Shown: piece by piece, positions 1-11,242 of the stretch
Numbering within the stretch: position 1 is the stretch's first letter
Layout: every line of letters starts with the position of its first letter
DNA from: Cyprinodon diabolis
Taxonomy: Eukaryota; Chordata; Actinopteri; Cyprinodontiformes; Cyprinodontidae
Reading direction: 5' to 3'
Length of the DNA: 64,000 bases
Assembly: GCA_030533445.1 (NCBI GenBank)
Contig: CM060070.1
Span: 47,266,385 to 47,330,384, forward strand
Notes under the pieces: model-generated
What the model was told of the DNA's origin: nothing
The model's input: the letters and a program-made list of their open reading frames with translations, nothing else
The model's database searches: none
Translations under genes and position numbers: made by a program

Positions 1-1039
1 AAAAAGGAATCAGCAGAGCTGCATGTGAAACAATCAGGCCATTGAACCGTCTCATTCCATCGCTAAACCCCCCCAATCTATGATGCATTTGCTTGTGCTT
101 TATGTAGCACACTTTAACATGTATTACAAACTCACATTGTTCTGCAATATACATGTTTCAATCTTGTAAACTTGCGTGTTTTTTTCCTCCTAAATTTGTG
201 TGTTTTTTTCATACAAATTTGCTACTTTTTCTCTTTCACTTGTATGCTTTAAGTAAATTTGCGTGTTTATTCTCTTACAAATGCCACTTTAAACTTTTTT
301 CGTCTTCGATTGGCCCTAATACGCCGTCATACCTGGAAAACAAAGACTAAACGTTGATCTTTGTGTTTCTTCAAGCCTCTGAGGGTGAAACAGATCCTAT
401 GGTGGGCTCCCACCTCTGGAGCTCTGGATCCAATTCAAAATCTCCCTGAAATAGCGTTGAGTTTGAAGCTTGTGTTTGGTCTACTATATATGGACCAAAA
501 ACTTGTTAAGTCTTAGAAAATATGCAAATTGAACCAGAAGAACAAGTCCACCCATCTTCAGACTTTGAAACCAAGTCCAGTGGATTTTTTTTTAATGTTT
601 TTGGAATGACTATGACCTGTATGACTGAGAATTTTCACCAGCGTATTTCTGACGCTGAGTGAAGAACCCCAGAGCTGTGGGTCGGGTCCTAGCTCTAGCT
701 GAGAGCGCTTTGGGATCCTGACAGGGAAATGCTCCTTCCACCATCTGTCCTCTCTAAAAACTCCTCCCTGCTTTGGCCAATGTTAGTTTAACCGAAGGCT
801 GAGTGTGTTTTTTTAAGTGGTTCTGAAATCATATAAATATTTCAACCTAATTTTTATATTTATTTAGTTTTATTACATAAAAAAATCTTATTTACTCTTT
901 TTTATTAGTTCATTTTAAAAACAGTCCTATAAAAATAAACCTTATATGATGCATATTCATTAATGACATTTATTTTATTGATTTAAAATACAGAATTATT
1001 CATTTTTATTTTTACTCAACTGAATGCTAATATTCTGTG
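1..1039. other. Non-coding, presumed intron or 5' flank
   Basis: T-rich stretches at 170-300. I see no exon, no CpG-rich promoter and no conserved coding segment. Confidence 0.5.
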
Positions 1040-1175
1040 ATGGACTGGCGACCTGTCCAGGTTGGACCCCGCCTCTCTGTCCAGGTTGGACCCCGCCTCT
1101 CGCCCGTGGACACCAGCACCCCTCGCCCCCCCGCTTAGGATTAAGCGTGTAAGAAAATATCTGGATGGATGGATG
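1040..1175. repeat. Short dispersed repeat (SINE/LINE tail type)
   Basis: TGGACTGGCGACCTGTCCAG to GGATGGATGGATG, a very common teleost repeat end. CTGTCCAGGTTGGACCCCGC is tandemly duplicated (1055 and 1079). Confidence 0.55.
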
Positions 1176-1827
1176 AATACTAATAAGTGTATTTCTCAAA
1201 CATAAAGTTTATTTATTTGAATTTCATAATATTTACCTTTATACAATTCAAACAATTAACTTTGATATGAAAATATAAGCCTGATGATGTATTTTAACTA
1301 GATAAGCTTTTATTATACAGTAATAATGGAGGTTTATTCCACAGGTCTGCGTTAAAATCATGTTACATAATAAATTTAGTGGAATCCTGAAATTTGGGTG
1401 AAATACTTCTGCGTGTTCTGTTTGCTTCCCGTCCGTCTCCATGGGGACGGTTGAGTGTCGGTCACCCCCCCCCCCCTCCTTTAAATCTGTATCTCATACT
1501 CATACTGCAAAGCAAAACACAAAAATCTCAATGCGCCTAAAACCTAACTATAAAAAAAATCTATAATAACAATTTAATTAAGACGGTTTTGATTTTTGTG
1601 ATAATTGTTAATAATATCCAATGCTGTCTGTCTGCCTATATTTTACTGTAGTAATTATTTTAACTTATAACTTTTTCCTTCTGCTCCAAACATTTAAAAA
1701 ATAGACTCGTTTCATTTAAGCTCATTTTCATTCTGGCATGTTGGTATTGAATTAAAATAAAAAGCATCAGAATAATTAGTACCAGACAATTAATTAACAA
1801 TCAACTTGTTTCTCACCACAATAATTG

Positions 1828-1902
1828 ATTGATTGACTTTATTGATCTCACATTTGAGAAATGTACTCACTACATCAGCTCAGATAGTCAAAGAGAAGAA
1901 GA

Positions 1903-1905
<3 letters not shown>
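1828..1905 (-). repeat. LINE 3'-end fragment
   Basis: GATTGATTGACTTTATTGATC then TACATCAGCTCAG, the same terminus as at 9835-9890. Confidence 0.55.

Positions 1906-1909
<4 letters not shown>

Positions 1910-1956
<47 letters not shown>
1910..1956. repeat. (TA)n microsatellite
   Basis: About 23 uninterrupted TA dinucleotides. Confidence 0.97.
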
Positions 1957-1960
<4 letters not shown>

Positions 1961-3960
1961 TAAAACGTGTGTCCCCACATACTTTAAGTTGTTTTAAAAA
2001 TGGTACTTTTACACTTTTCCTTCTACAAACTTGTTTTTAAACAGTAGGATTTATGCTCCTACTGGAGTAATAAGCATGAATACTTCTGACACCTCAGGCT
2101 GTCTTTAATCCACCGAGGTTAGGATCCACTCATTTATCTTCATTAAAGGTTAACAGGCGTATTTTATTCTGATGTTTGGAGTTAATGCAGGTAGAAAATA
2201 AAGTTATGTCCTGTGTTATCATCCCATCAAGCTCGCTCATATTTTAATCTCCAGTTCAGACTGACCGCTCTCTGATTGGCTGACCTCCTCTGAATGCGCT
2301 TTGTTTATGTAGAAAAATTTTTTTTTTTGAATAATCATATTTTTCCAATCATGCTTTTCTGAGCCATGGATTTTAGGACCAGAAGTTTTTAAACTGTTAC
2401 CTCTGCTGGATTCGTCTCATACAGAAAGATTTTTCTGTTCTCTGTCAAACACAAGCGAGGCCCTGTTCCACTGCGGTTCACTGAGGGTAGAAATCCTGAC
2501 CATATGTTTAGCTTCCAATGTTTGTGTCCAGTCAGCTGTGAGCTGAGCGGAGAGCGGACCGTCAGGGTGCGGGGCTGTTTCTCTGGGGGCGTGACGTACT
2601 CTGCCACTGAACCGAAGGCAGCATGGTCCAGGCTCCAGGAGGATGTGACCCACTGAGGCTGGCACAGCCCAGAGCCCTGGCAATCTGCTCCATCCTTATG
2701 ACTGGTGTGCTGGACGGGGAAACGTGCTGAATTACTATGCAACAGGAAAATAGAAGCATTAACAGTTTATAGAACAACCATGAAATAGAGGAAAAATCTG
2801 CACACATGAAACTTGTTAGAACAAAACCAGCATCCAATGGCTCCATGTTTCACTTCGTGACGCCTGTGATGATAGAAAGGTAGATATAGATAGAGTGTAA
2901 ACACAAGGGAACAAAAAAAACTTTGAAGTTATAAACACGCTGATTAAAAAACATCCATAAAAATGTGCTGCTGACAAACAAACAAAAACGGAAACATGAG
3001 TGGAGCCCAGGCTGAGACTGATGGAGGAAGAAGGACCCACTTTAATTTAACTCACTTTATTTCTATAGCGGCAATCAAGGCATTTTACAGAGATCATTGT
3101 TACAAATCCATCTCTCTCCCCAGGTCACCTCTCACAGAATATCCAATGAATAGAGATTGAGGAACACCTGCAGGGAAGGAAAGCCCCTAGCTGAGCATAA
3201 ATGACTGATCAGAATATTCTAAAGACTGTAGTTCAGTCATATCACCACCAGGAGGAGCTAAAAGCAAGGACGAAGCAAAAAGCACCTCTTAGACATAACA
3301 GATTGTTACAAACTGAAAGCCAAAGCTGCAGCAGCAAACGTGTGGCTGCATGATGGAACATTCTGGAACACAGTTTGCTGTTTAATATGAAACGACCTTT
3401 CAGCAGGTCATGCAGGTATGCTCACCTGTCCTGATCTAAGAGCTCATTAGTACCAGATCTGGGCCTGATTATCTACATCTGTAACATCTGGTGACCTCAC
3501 TGATCCTCTTTGGTACCTCAATTCATCCAGTGGTGAAGTGTTCAAACCCTTACCCTAACCATCTAACCCTTTATGGGAGAATCTTTTAATAACTGATTCC
3601 TAAAATCAGCATATGATGCCCATCTGGACGACTCTAGGGGAAAGGATGCAGCAGCTGAATCAGCAACAACACAACAGGATGAATGTTTGGACTATATCAG
3701 TGAACAAATATGCTGTATTCAACCAAGAACTCGTCTCTGCATCTGGATCCTCAACTAACTTCCACCAAACCTGACAGGTTCATTACGACCCCTTTAAAGA
3801 CCGAAGCTCCAAACCATGAATTTGTTTTGCAGACCGTAGTTTCACTTTCTTTCTCCACAATCAATGATGTGTTTCTAAGTTAAAATCTCTTAAGGTTACT
3901 TTTGTCTTTTATCCACAAATGATTGAAGGTTAATGAATACGTTCTAATGTCTGTTTGCAG
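1957..3960. other. Non-coding, presumed 5' intron
   Basis: Apart from the repeat fragment at 3049-3320, no recognisable gene. Short ORFs at 2389-2846 overlap in several frames without a domain. It ends in the acceptor at 3960. Confidence 0.5.
3049..3320. repeat. Dispersed repeat fragment
   Basis: CTCACTTTATTTCTATAGCG and AAGGCATTTTACAGAG resemble a common teleost repeat. No coding capacity; boundaries approximate. Confidence 0.4.
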
Positions 3961-4127
3961 ATTCACTTCCATGACCTCATGGGATATTAAGAGCAGAACC
4001 AGGACCTACAGAGGTGGAACCGTCTGTCAGAACATGGACCTTGAATTAAGAGGACTGTTACTTTTCTACAAGGCAGTTCTCCATTTCCTGCTGGTAGCCA
4101 GATTGGTTCTGCCTTCCGGCTCAGTGA
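3961..4127 (+). CDS. ptprf: LAR-type receptor tyrosine phosphatase, leader exon (5'UTR end plus signal peptide)
   Basis: First coding exon of a type IIa receptor protein tyrosine phosphatase, a synaptic and adhesion receptor of the plasma membrane. A pyrimidine-rich acceptor ending TTTGCAG closes at 3960, so 3961-4033 is probably 5'UTR. The chosen ATG at 4034 has a good context (A at -3, G at +4). It opens a 31-residue leader, MDLELRGLLLFYKAVLHFLL and onward, with a hydrophobic core (residues 8-26) and small residues near the end, as expected for a signal peptide. The exon ends at 4127 after one base of a codon, before a strong donor GTAAGTAT. That base joins the GT at 7478 to make Ser32. An in-frame upstream ATG at 3971 has a poor context and would add 21 polar residues before the hydrophobic core, so it is less likely. 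The leader does not resemble the mammalian leaders I know, so its assignment rests on position, frame and splice sites. Confidence 0.72.
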
Positions 4128-4799
4128 GTAAGTATGACAACTAAAAACATAATATAGAGCTTAAATGTTCCAACTGACTTACTGAAAAAACTTGGGCTTA
4201 CAATCCTAGCAGAGGTAATAAACAAAATCCTTGCAGTTAGGTTCAGTGTTTTATACAAAAGAACTAAACAAGGATGAATTACTTCTAACGAGCAAAGTGT
4301 TGATCCAGGCTTTCTGTTGAGTTTCCATCAGATTGAAAGCCTTGAAAGGAAACTGTCCCTGTGGTGGCTGGTTTTAGCACCAACCTGAAACGGAAAGTCA
4401 AAACCTCACGTTTCCAACATGTGAATGTTTTACAGAGATTGCCCTTATCGTGAGTGTAGAACTTTACAAGTTCTGCAAGTTGTTGAAAGGAAGGTCAGCC
4501 CAGATGGTCTTCTCTGTGTGTCAGTTTGGGTGTTGTAGTTTTGGGGTCCCTAATCCTAACATGAACACAGGACAGGCTGGAGGGTATAAAGTACGACCAG
4601 CACCTACCTTGTAAGTTTGTACTTTTCTCATGATGGCAGGAAATCCAGTCTTTGCTGGGCCTTCTTCAATCCCTATGAATGAAAACAAACTTAGTTCAGT
4701 TGTTCCTCGGAAATACCGGGGTGAACTCATTGTTGGTACTGAGGGAGGGAACACATTCATAGAGGGTGCTGGGATTGATTGTTCTGTGTGAAAGTACAT

Positions 4800-6495
4800 G
4801 TTCTCCAGTCTCTCCTGCAGCTGTCAGTCAGGAAGCGAGTGATTCAATGACAGGTATGCTGAATGAGAGTCTGGTGGAGAATGTCTGGGTTGATGGTGTT
4901 GAAGGCCAAGATTCACAAACAGATCTTGCAGTATGTCCCTGGGTGCTCTAAGCACTGGAGGATGAAGTGTGTCCAAGTTTATATCAACATCTGCTGACCT
5001 GTTTACCTTGAGAGCAAATAGGAGGAGGTCAGGCAGGAGATGGAGAGTGGTTCTCTGGAACTGGGACGATGATAGAGAAGCATTGGGCTTGTCAACCAGC
5101 TCCATCCAGTTAGTCACAGTCAGAGAAACAGGACTACACTGGAAAACAGGCCAAGCTCCAACATCTAGAAACAAAGGTGTTGATGGCAGCAGCACAGCTG
5201 ATATTTCTCTCCAGGATGGAGTCACAGCCAAACAGGAACAGACCAGATGAAGCTACTATGAGAAAAAGCAGAGAGAGCAGAACGTTAGAGATTGAACTAA
5301 TAGATTCTGCAGAGTGGGAGAATAGAGATAGAATGAAGCAGAATGATGAAAAAGGGGTCCCTATGTCCTCCAGCAGTCTAAGCCTATAGCAGCAGAACTA
5401 TAGAGATAGATCAGGATAACCTGAGCCACTCTAACTAGAAGCTTTATCAAAAAGGAAAGTTTTAAGCCTAGCCTTAAAAGTAGACAGGGTGTCTGCCTCA
5501 CGGACTAAAACTGGTAGTTGGTTCCACAGGAGAGGAGCCTGATAACTAAAAGATCTGCCTCCCATTCTACTTTTAGAAGTTCTAGGAACCACTAGTAAAC
5601 CTGCAGATTGAGAGCGAAGTGCTCTGTTAGGAACATAAGGAACAATCAGATCTCTGATATCAGATGGAGCTTGGCCATTTAAGGCTTTATATGTGAGAAG
5701 GAGGATTTTAAATTCTATTCTGGATTTAACAGGAAGCCAATGAAGAGAAGCCAGGATAGGAGAGATATGATCTCTCTTTTTCATTTTCATCAGAACTCTG
5801 GCTGCAGCACTTTGGATCAGCTGAAGGCTTTTAACTACAGTTTGTGGACTTCCTGATAGTAAAGAATTACAATAGTCCAGCCTTGAAGTAACAAATGCAT
5901 GGACTAGTTTCTCAGCATCACCCCTGGACAGGAGATTGCTCATTTTTGCAATGTTCCTCAGATGAAAGAAGGAAATTCTAGAAACCTCTTTGATCTGGGA
6001 TTTAAATGACAGGTCCTGATCAAAAACAACATCAAGATATTTTACTTTATTATCTGAAATCAGTTTAATCCCATCCAAATGAAGTGACTGGCTAATCAGC
6101 TTCTTTTTCAGAGACTCTGGTCCAAAGACTATAACTTCTGTTTTGTCTGCATTCAGAAGCAGAAAGTTAAGAGTCATCCAGGTTTTTATGTCTTCAGACA
6201 TGCCTGTAATCTATGTAATGGGTTAGCTTCATCTGGATTATAGACAGATATAGCTGGGTATCATCAGCATAACAGTGGAAATTAATCCCATGCTGTCTAA
6301 TAACTCTACCAATTGGGAGCATGTATAAAGTAAAGAGAATTGGTCCTAGCACGGATCCCTGTGGTACTCCACAGGTAACCTTTGAGCGTGTTGAAGATCT
6401 ATTATTAACATGAACAAACTGAAATCGATCAGATAGATCAGATTTAAACCAGTCTAGTGCTGTTCCCTTAATTCCAACAAAATATTCTCGTCCAT
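4800..6495 (-). mobile_element. L2/CR1-like LINE, 5'-truncated, antisense in intron 1
   Basis: On the minus strand 6495 to 6202 gives the RT core with [20 protein letters not shown] and the catalytic [10 protein letters not shown]. After a frameshift near 6200 the frame 6201-5431 (256 codons) continues with DIKTWM, LNADKTEVIVFGP, KYLDVVFDQDLSFKSQI, TSRLDYCNSLLSG, QSAAARVL, LHWLPV, and ends DKASS. This is the C-terminal half of a non-LTR retrotransposon reverse transcriptase. The endonuclease and N-terminal RT parts are absent, the usual 5' truncation. About 5430 to 4800 appears to be its 3'UTR (boundary uncertain). The frameshift makes it inactive. Clade assignment to L2/CR1 is by motif resemblance only. 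Confidence 0.82.
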
Positions 6496-6624
6496 CTCCA
6501 CTCCAGCAGCAGTTTCAGGCTTGACTTTGCATATTAAAGTAAAATTCAGTGCTAATGTTTCCTGCTGTCTGAGCGCCACAGTCTTAAAACAATTGTATCA
6601 ATAAAATTCTTCTAATTTTTTTTT

Positions 6625-6755
6625 TGTTGATGAAGATTCTCAGTCATCCAGGTCGTAGTCATTCCGTAAGAGAAAAAATTTAAAAAACAATCCAATGGAC
6701 TTGGTTTCCGAGGTTTGAAGATGTTTCGCTTCCTGTCCAGGAAGCTTTCTCAATT
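6625..6755. repeat. Dispersed repeat fragment
   Basis: TTGATGAAGATTCTCAGTCA to TTCGCTTCCTGTCCAGGAAG. Related words (AAGTCCAGTGG, CATCTTCAAAC or CATCTTCAGAC) occur at about 545-585 and 15630-15665, so at least three fragments of this family lie in the window. Confidence 0.5.
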
Positions 6756-7477
6756 CAAATGTCAGTGGATCCGCAGTGAGTTTGAGTCTTTATATAGACC
6801 AGGCCTTGTATTGCTTGGAAACATGTAAATTGAAACCGATGAGTGGGTCAGATATTACGGGCTAACAATGAAACCAAACAACCCAAGCTGACTGAGCTTC
6901 AAACACCTGATATCTGTCCTCCTACCGAATTTAGGGACAAACATCAATTTTCTTCTTACTGTTGATAGCGACCAAAGAGGAATGTCCACAGCAAAAAGAC
7001 CCCAGGACCAATGGTGGCATTTATCCACCTTGCTGCACACAGGAAGATCACTGAAATGTGTGTTCATTACTTTCCACACAAAGTTTTCTCTTAATCTGTG
7101 GAAATGGGCCAAATCTGACGTATGCTTAAGGACATTTTGCTGGAAAGAGCAAAACTATGACTCCATTTTTGGCCCTTGAATATAAATCCCACATAATCTG
7201 TGATAAATGGTGTCTAAAAGAATGCTTATTTGCAGAATTGCAGAAGTGACTCTTTTTCTTTAGTAAGGTACTAATAACTTTTTTTTATTTTCACTCTGTA
7301 TGGCAAGATTGACTACATATAATGATAAGCTTTAAAAGATCATATATTGGTTGGAAGTTCAGAAGTCACGCCCTCTCAGATCAGCTTCATATTAATGTGT
7401 TTCTGTTTGTTCATGTTTCTGTCGCCCTGCTCTGCTTCTCGTCGTCCTCACTGTGACGTCTTTTTTCTCTCATGTAG
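6756..7477. other. Intron 1, remainder
   Basis: Short ORFs on both strands (6855-7179) but no domain. The last 40 bases are a good pyrimidine tract before the Ig1 exon. Confidence 0.5.
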
Positions 7478-7623
7478 GTATTCCTATCTTCATCAGGACC
7501 CCAGATGATCAGACTGGGATCTCTGGAGGAGTGGCATCCTTCGTCTGTCAGGCTACAGGTGACCCTAAACCTCTCATTACCTGGATGAAAAAAGGAAAGA
7601 AAGTCAATTCTCAGCGTTTTGAG
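7478..7623 (+). CDS. ptprf: LAR-type receptor tyrosine phosphatase, Ig domain 1, first half
   Basis: Encodes residues 33-80 of the assembled product, the N-terminal half of the first Ig domain. Visible hallmarks are RTPDDQTG (38-45), [17 protein letters not shown] (47-63) with the first Ig cysteine at 55, the core tryptophan at 67, and the lysine cluster KKGKK (69-73) followed by VNSQRFE. In the LAR family this lysine loop binds heparan and chondroitin sulphate proteoglycans, and all four lysines are present. TWMKKGKK, with Met before the lysines, is the PTPRF form; PTPRS and PTPRD have Asn there. The acceptor is a pyrimidine tract ending CATGTAG at 7477. The donor after QRFE is GTATGA at 7624. 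The exon starts inside a codon (phase 1) and ends on a codon boundary, which fits both neighbours. No stop or frameshift is present. Confidence 0.95.
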
Positions 7624-7981
7624 GTATGAAATACACCAAGCCCTGGTTTAACCTGGACTCCTAAAATAATAAAGGATATTTCAACTTTTCAGCATACAGT
7701 CAACAGCCAGTTCATCCTTGCTAATCATGACTTCCATGTTGTTGTAAAGACTATCTTTATTCTTAGTGGCATAAATACACAAGGAGTTAGAAAATCTTAG
7801 CAGAGATTCAGTCTGTAATGAGTTTCTAAGCACTAAGGTTTAAAATATGATCACATTTATCAAAGAAAGCACTTCAGGACAATCACCAATGTTTACATTG
7901 CTTATGCCATTTTTAAGAACTTAAAAAAACTTAAAAATGAACTTAAAAAACATAAAACAGAAAGCTAGTTTCTTATTTGCA

Positions 7982-8104
7982 ATTGACTGATAGAGTTTAT
8001 TGATCTCACAGTGGAGAAATTGCTCTGCAATAGTCTAAACGAAGGTGTCAAAAGGAAAAGGTGTGTGGGGTATATACAGTATATGCAGTGTGTCCACACA
8101 CCCA
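7982..8104 (-). mobile_element. LINE 3'-end fragment
   Basis: Contains TTTATTGATCTCACAGTGGAG, shared with 9843-9875, 1835-1870 and (reverse) 19540-19575, followed by GTATATACAGTATATG. It is the 3' terminus, on the minus strand, of the LINE whose ORF end is at 11250-11520. It also shows the uninterrupted version of the site where a Tc1 inserted at 9951. Confidence 0.6.
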
Positions 8105-8106
8105 TA

Positions 8107-9340
8107 CAGTACAGACCAAACGTTTGGACACACCTTCTCATTCAAAAGGTTTTCTTTATTTTCATTATGATATGAAATTATAGATTCACACTGAAGGCAT
8201 CAAAACTCAATTAACACGTGGAATTATATACTTAACAAAAAAGTGTGAAACAACTGAAAATATGTCTTATACTCTAGGTCAGAGGTCACGGATTAGCGAA
8301 CCGCGGTCCGGATCCGGATCCACCTGCTGGCTAATCCGGACCCAACCTGATTTAAAACATTTATCGATCACCACATGTTGTCCAACGACAGAGTCTAAAC
8401 GTCACTTGCGCCGCTTCTCCTGTTACCCCGAAATCCCATATCCTCCGTCTCCGCTCCGCTGCGCTTCATTCTCCGCTGTTCCTCCCGTATTGCTGCCGAC
8501 TTATCCTCAGAGCTTGAGGAGAGCGTGCGCGTTATTATCATTAAATTCGTAGGAACAAAACATTCAGAAATGAACGCTTGATTTAATATGACAGTTTAAA
8601 AAAAATCCCCATCAGCATCCAGCATATTTGCGGTTATGCCAATGAGCAGAAGGTGACCCTCTAAGACACGCCCCCTCCTCATTTGCATAATGATGCAGAA
8701 ATGCAGACAGAAATGTAAAAACGACGGCAGAAATAAATAGCATGGAAGAAATAAATAGGGTGAAAAACTACAAAGGAAGAATAAACCCGATAAAAACATT
8801 ATAAAATGCACAACAATAAATACTTAAAGAAATAAGTAATAAATAAATATAGTTGAAGATTATAACGGACAATAAATAAGGTAATTATCACAAAGGTTAA
8901 AAAAAAAAGATGCTAATTAAAAGAGACATATACATTTATGTATCACTGTATAATTAAATTTCTATCTACATTTATTTGTTTTTTGTATATTCTGTATAAT
9001 CTGTACAATCTGTGCATAAAGCTCCTATATTCATATTTATATTTATACACAACTTTTTATAGTCCCTAACTATTACTTTTTGCTTGTACAAACACCTGTA
9101 ATAATATTTATTTCCTGTATAGCACTTCTGGATAGATGCAGTGTTAAATTCTGTTTAAAGTAACAGCTTATAATTAAAAATGTCTCTGGACCTTTACTGG
9201 TTGAGGATTTTCTTAATTTGGACCCGGCTGATTTTTAATTGGTTACACTTGTTCTAGGTTCTTCAAGGTAGCCACCTTTAGCTTTCATTACTGCTTCACA
9301 CACTCTTGGCATTCTCTTGATGAGCTTCCACCTGAAATGG
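8107..9340. mobile_element. Tc1-like transposon fragment, interrupted at 8280
   Basis: Starts after a TA (8105-8106) with the fish Tc1 inverted-repeat sequence CAGTACAGACCAAACGTTTG and continues TTCATTATGATATG, GAATTATATACTTAAC and GTCTTATACTCTAGGT. After an insertion of about 970 bp it resumes with TTCTAGGTTCTTCAAGG and CACTCTTGGCATTCTC, then stops near 9340. Only the terminal part of the element is left; no transposase frame is visible. Confidence 0.75.
8280..9251. mobile_element. hAT-like insertion inside the Tc1 fragment
   Basis: The flanks are CTCTAGGT (8272-8279) and TTCTAGGT (9252-9259), an 8-bp target duplication with one difference, and the Tc1 sequence is continuous when the insert is removed. 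The insert begins CAGAGGTCACGG and ends GGTTACACTTG, weakly inverted termini. GC-rich left part (GGTCCGGATCCGGATCC) and AT-rich middle. No coding capacity is seen. Confidence 0.6.
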
Positions 9341-9351
9341 TGAGAAAAGCT

Positions 9352-9834
9352 TCTGCTGCTCCTGTGTTCGATGCCAGAGAGCAGCTTTGCTATATTAGCT
9401 GTGATAAGCGGGTAGAAAGTAGTTAGAATCTATGTTGAAGTGAGAAAGTCCTCCTGAAAACATGGTCTGTGCAGTCAGTTCATCCAGATTACCATCCTGC
9501 CTTCAAAGATTATTTCTCTGTGGGAGCCGCTCAGACCCCCACGTACCGGCGCTGCGCTGTCACTGGGAATCCCCAGCAGCAGCTGCCTCAGGCCCGCTCG
9601 CCTCTTGGGGGTTTTCCCCTCCTGTTGGTGGCGGCTGGAAGTAGATGTTAGCGTTTTTCAGGTCTGTGCTACAAACTGCAGGCAGCAGGATAATAAAAGC
9701 CAACATATTCTGCCGGCAGGTTTCTACATTTGAAGTTAATTTAGGCGTTAATAAACTGTTTCAGAGCAGGTATCATAGCGCTCTGCATCAGCAGTGCTGT
9801 GTCTGACTCCCTGCCAGCTCCCAGATCAGATTGA
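9352..9834 (+). repeat. Dispersed repeat, copy 1 of an inverted pair
   Basis: Matches in reverse complement 19583-21118 once the hAT at 19672-20761 is removed. The best block is 9455-9690. It contains a short open frame (9462-9644) that is also open in the other copy, but the two have diverged by substitutions and replaced internal segments, and the frame has no recognisable domain. Family not identified. Confidence 0.65.
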
Positions 9835-9950
9835 TTGATTGATTGACTTCATTGATCTCACAGTGGAGAAATGTACTTGTTACATCAGCTCAGTCAGTCA
9901 AAGGAGAGGACGAAGGAGCCAAAGGAAGAAAAAGGTGTATAGGATATATA

Positions 9951-11242
9951 CAGTCATCGCCAAAAGTATTGCGAATGACACAAATATTCTATTTTCACCT
10001 GATCTGCTGCCGTCTGCTTTTCATGTCAGATGTTGCATCACATACAGAAATACAACTGCAATCATATTATGTGTAACAAAAGCTTTTAATGACAGTTAGA
10101 ATGAGTTAATGCAGCAAGTCAATATTTGCAGTGTTGACCCCTCTTCTTCAGGACCTCTGCAATTCTCCCTGGCTGCTCTCAATCAACTTCTGGATCAAAT
10201 CCTGACTGATAGCGTCCATTCCTGCACAATCAATGCTTGCATTTTGTCAGAAGGTTTTCGTTTGTCCGCCGTCTCTTGATGATTGACCACAAGTTTTCAA
10301 TGGGATAATGGGGCGACAGTGGCGTTGGATGTAGGAGTTTGCCCTGAAATCGAAGGGTTGACGGTTGAAGCCCTGACTTTCAGTGTCGTTGTGTCCTTGG
10401 GGAAGACACTTCACCTGCATTGTCTACTGATGGTGGTCAGAGGGTGGCGCCAGTGTACGGCAGCCCCGCTTCTGTTAGTGAGCCCTGGGCAGCTGTGGCT
10501 ACAATGTAGCCTGCCACCATCAGTGTGTGGGTGAATGAATGTAGTGTAAAGCGCTTTGGTCAAGTCTGCGCCTCACAGTGTGTGCAGATGCACTCACACC
10601 TGCCTGCTGCCATTCCTGAGCAAGCTCTGCACCGCTGGTAGCCCGATCCTGCAGCTGAAACACTTTTCAGAGACGGTCCTGGCGCTCGCTGGTCTTTCTT
10701 GGCGCCCTGGAGCCTTTTTGGCAACAATGGAACCTCTCTCCTTGAAGTTCTTGATGATGCCATAGATTGCTGACTGAGGTGCAATCTTTCTAGCTGCCAT
10801 TCTCTTTCCTGTTCGGCCATTTTTGTGCAGTGCAATGATGACTGTAGGTGTTTCTTTAGAGATAACCAGGGTTCACAGCAGAGAAACAATGATGCCAAGC
10901 AGCAGCCTGTTTTTAAAGTGTGCAGTGGCGTCATTCTGACTGAATCCTGACAGAATGATCTGCAGCCCTGTCCTCATCACCACCCACACCTGTGTTAATG
11001 GACCAATCACTGAAACCAAGTTAGCTGCTCCTTTAAGACAGGGCTGCAATGTTCCTTGAAATGTGTTTTGGGGATAAAGTTCATTTTCTAGGCAAATATT
11101 GACTTTGCATTTAATTGCTGTTAGGCTGATCACTCTTTAGAACATTCTGGAGGATATGCAAATTGCCTTTTATAAAAACTGAAGCAGTAGACTTTGGAAA
11201 TATTAACATTTGGATCATTCTCAAAACTTTTGGCCATGGCTG
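9951..11242 (-). mobile_element. Tc1-like transposon with decayed transposase, internally deleted
   Basis: Flanked by TA (9949-9950 and 11243-11244). Termini are CAGTCATCGCCAAAAGTATT at 9951 and, inverted, CAGCCATGGCCAAAAGTTTT at 11242, the fish Tc1 type. On the minus strand 10800-10600 reads the N-terminal helix-turn-helix of a transposase: KIAPQSAIYGIIKNFKERGS and AKKAPGRQ. The C-terminal end is recognisable at 10300-10140 (for example CCCATTGAAAACTTGTGG on the minus strand). The catalytic DDE middle is missing, apparently deleted around the SINE at 10310-10560. It is not functional. Confidence 0.85.
10310..10560 (+). mobile_element. tRNA-derived SINE (V-SINE-like) inside the Tc1
   Basis: Starts GGGGCGACAGTGGCG, has a degenerate B-box GGTTGACGGTTGAAGCC near 10356, then the core TGTCCTTGGGGAAGACACTT, and ends GTGTAAAGCGCTTTGG. 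This order is typical of fish tRNA-derived SINEs of the V-SINE type. Boundaries are from the loss of Tc1 similarity on both sides; no clear target duplication was seen. Confidence 0.7.

Noticed and set aside
2389..3040. Overlapping short minus-strand ORFs as an upstream gene
   Set aside because: Several frames are open over the same bases, without recognisable domain, splice signals or start context.
4824..5231. 135-codon ORF on the minus strand
   Set aside because: It falls in the probable 3'UTR of the antisense L2-like LINE and has no protein domain.
9462..9651. Conserved-looking 60-residue ORF present also at 20838-21027
   Set aside because: Both copies belong to a dispersed repeat and two overlapping frames are open in each. 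The similarity is explained by shared repeat ancestry, with no known domain.
10283..10534. 83-codon ORF on the + strand
   Set aside because: It lies inside the SINE and is not a gene.
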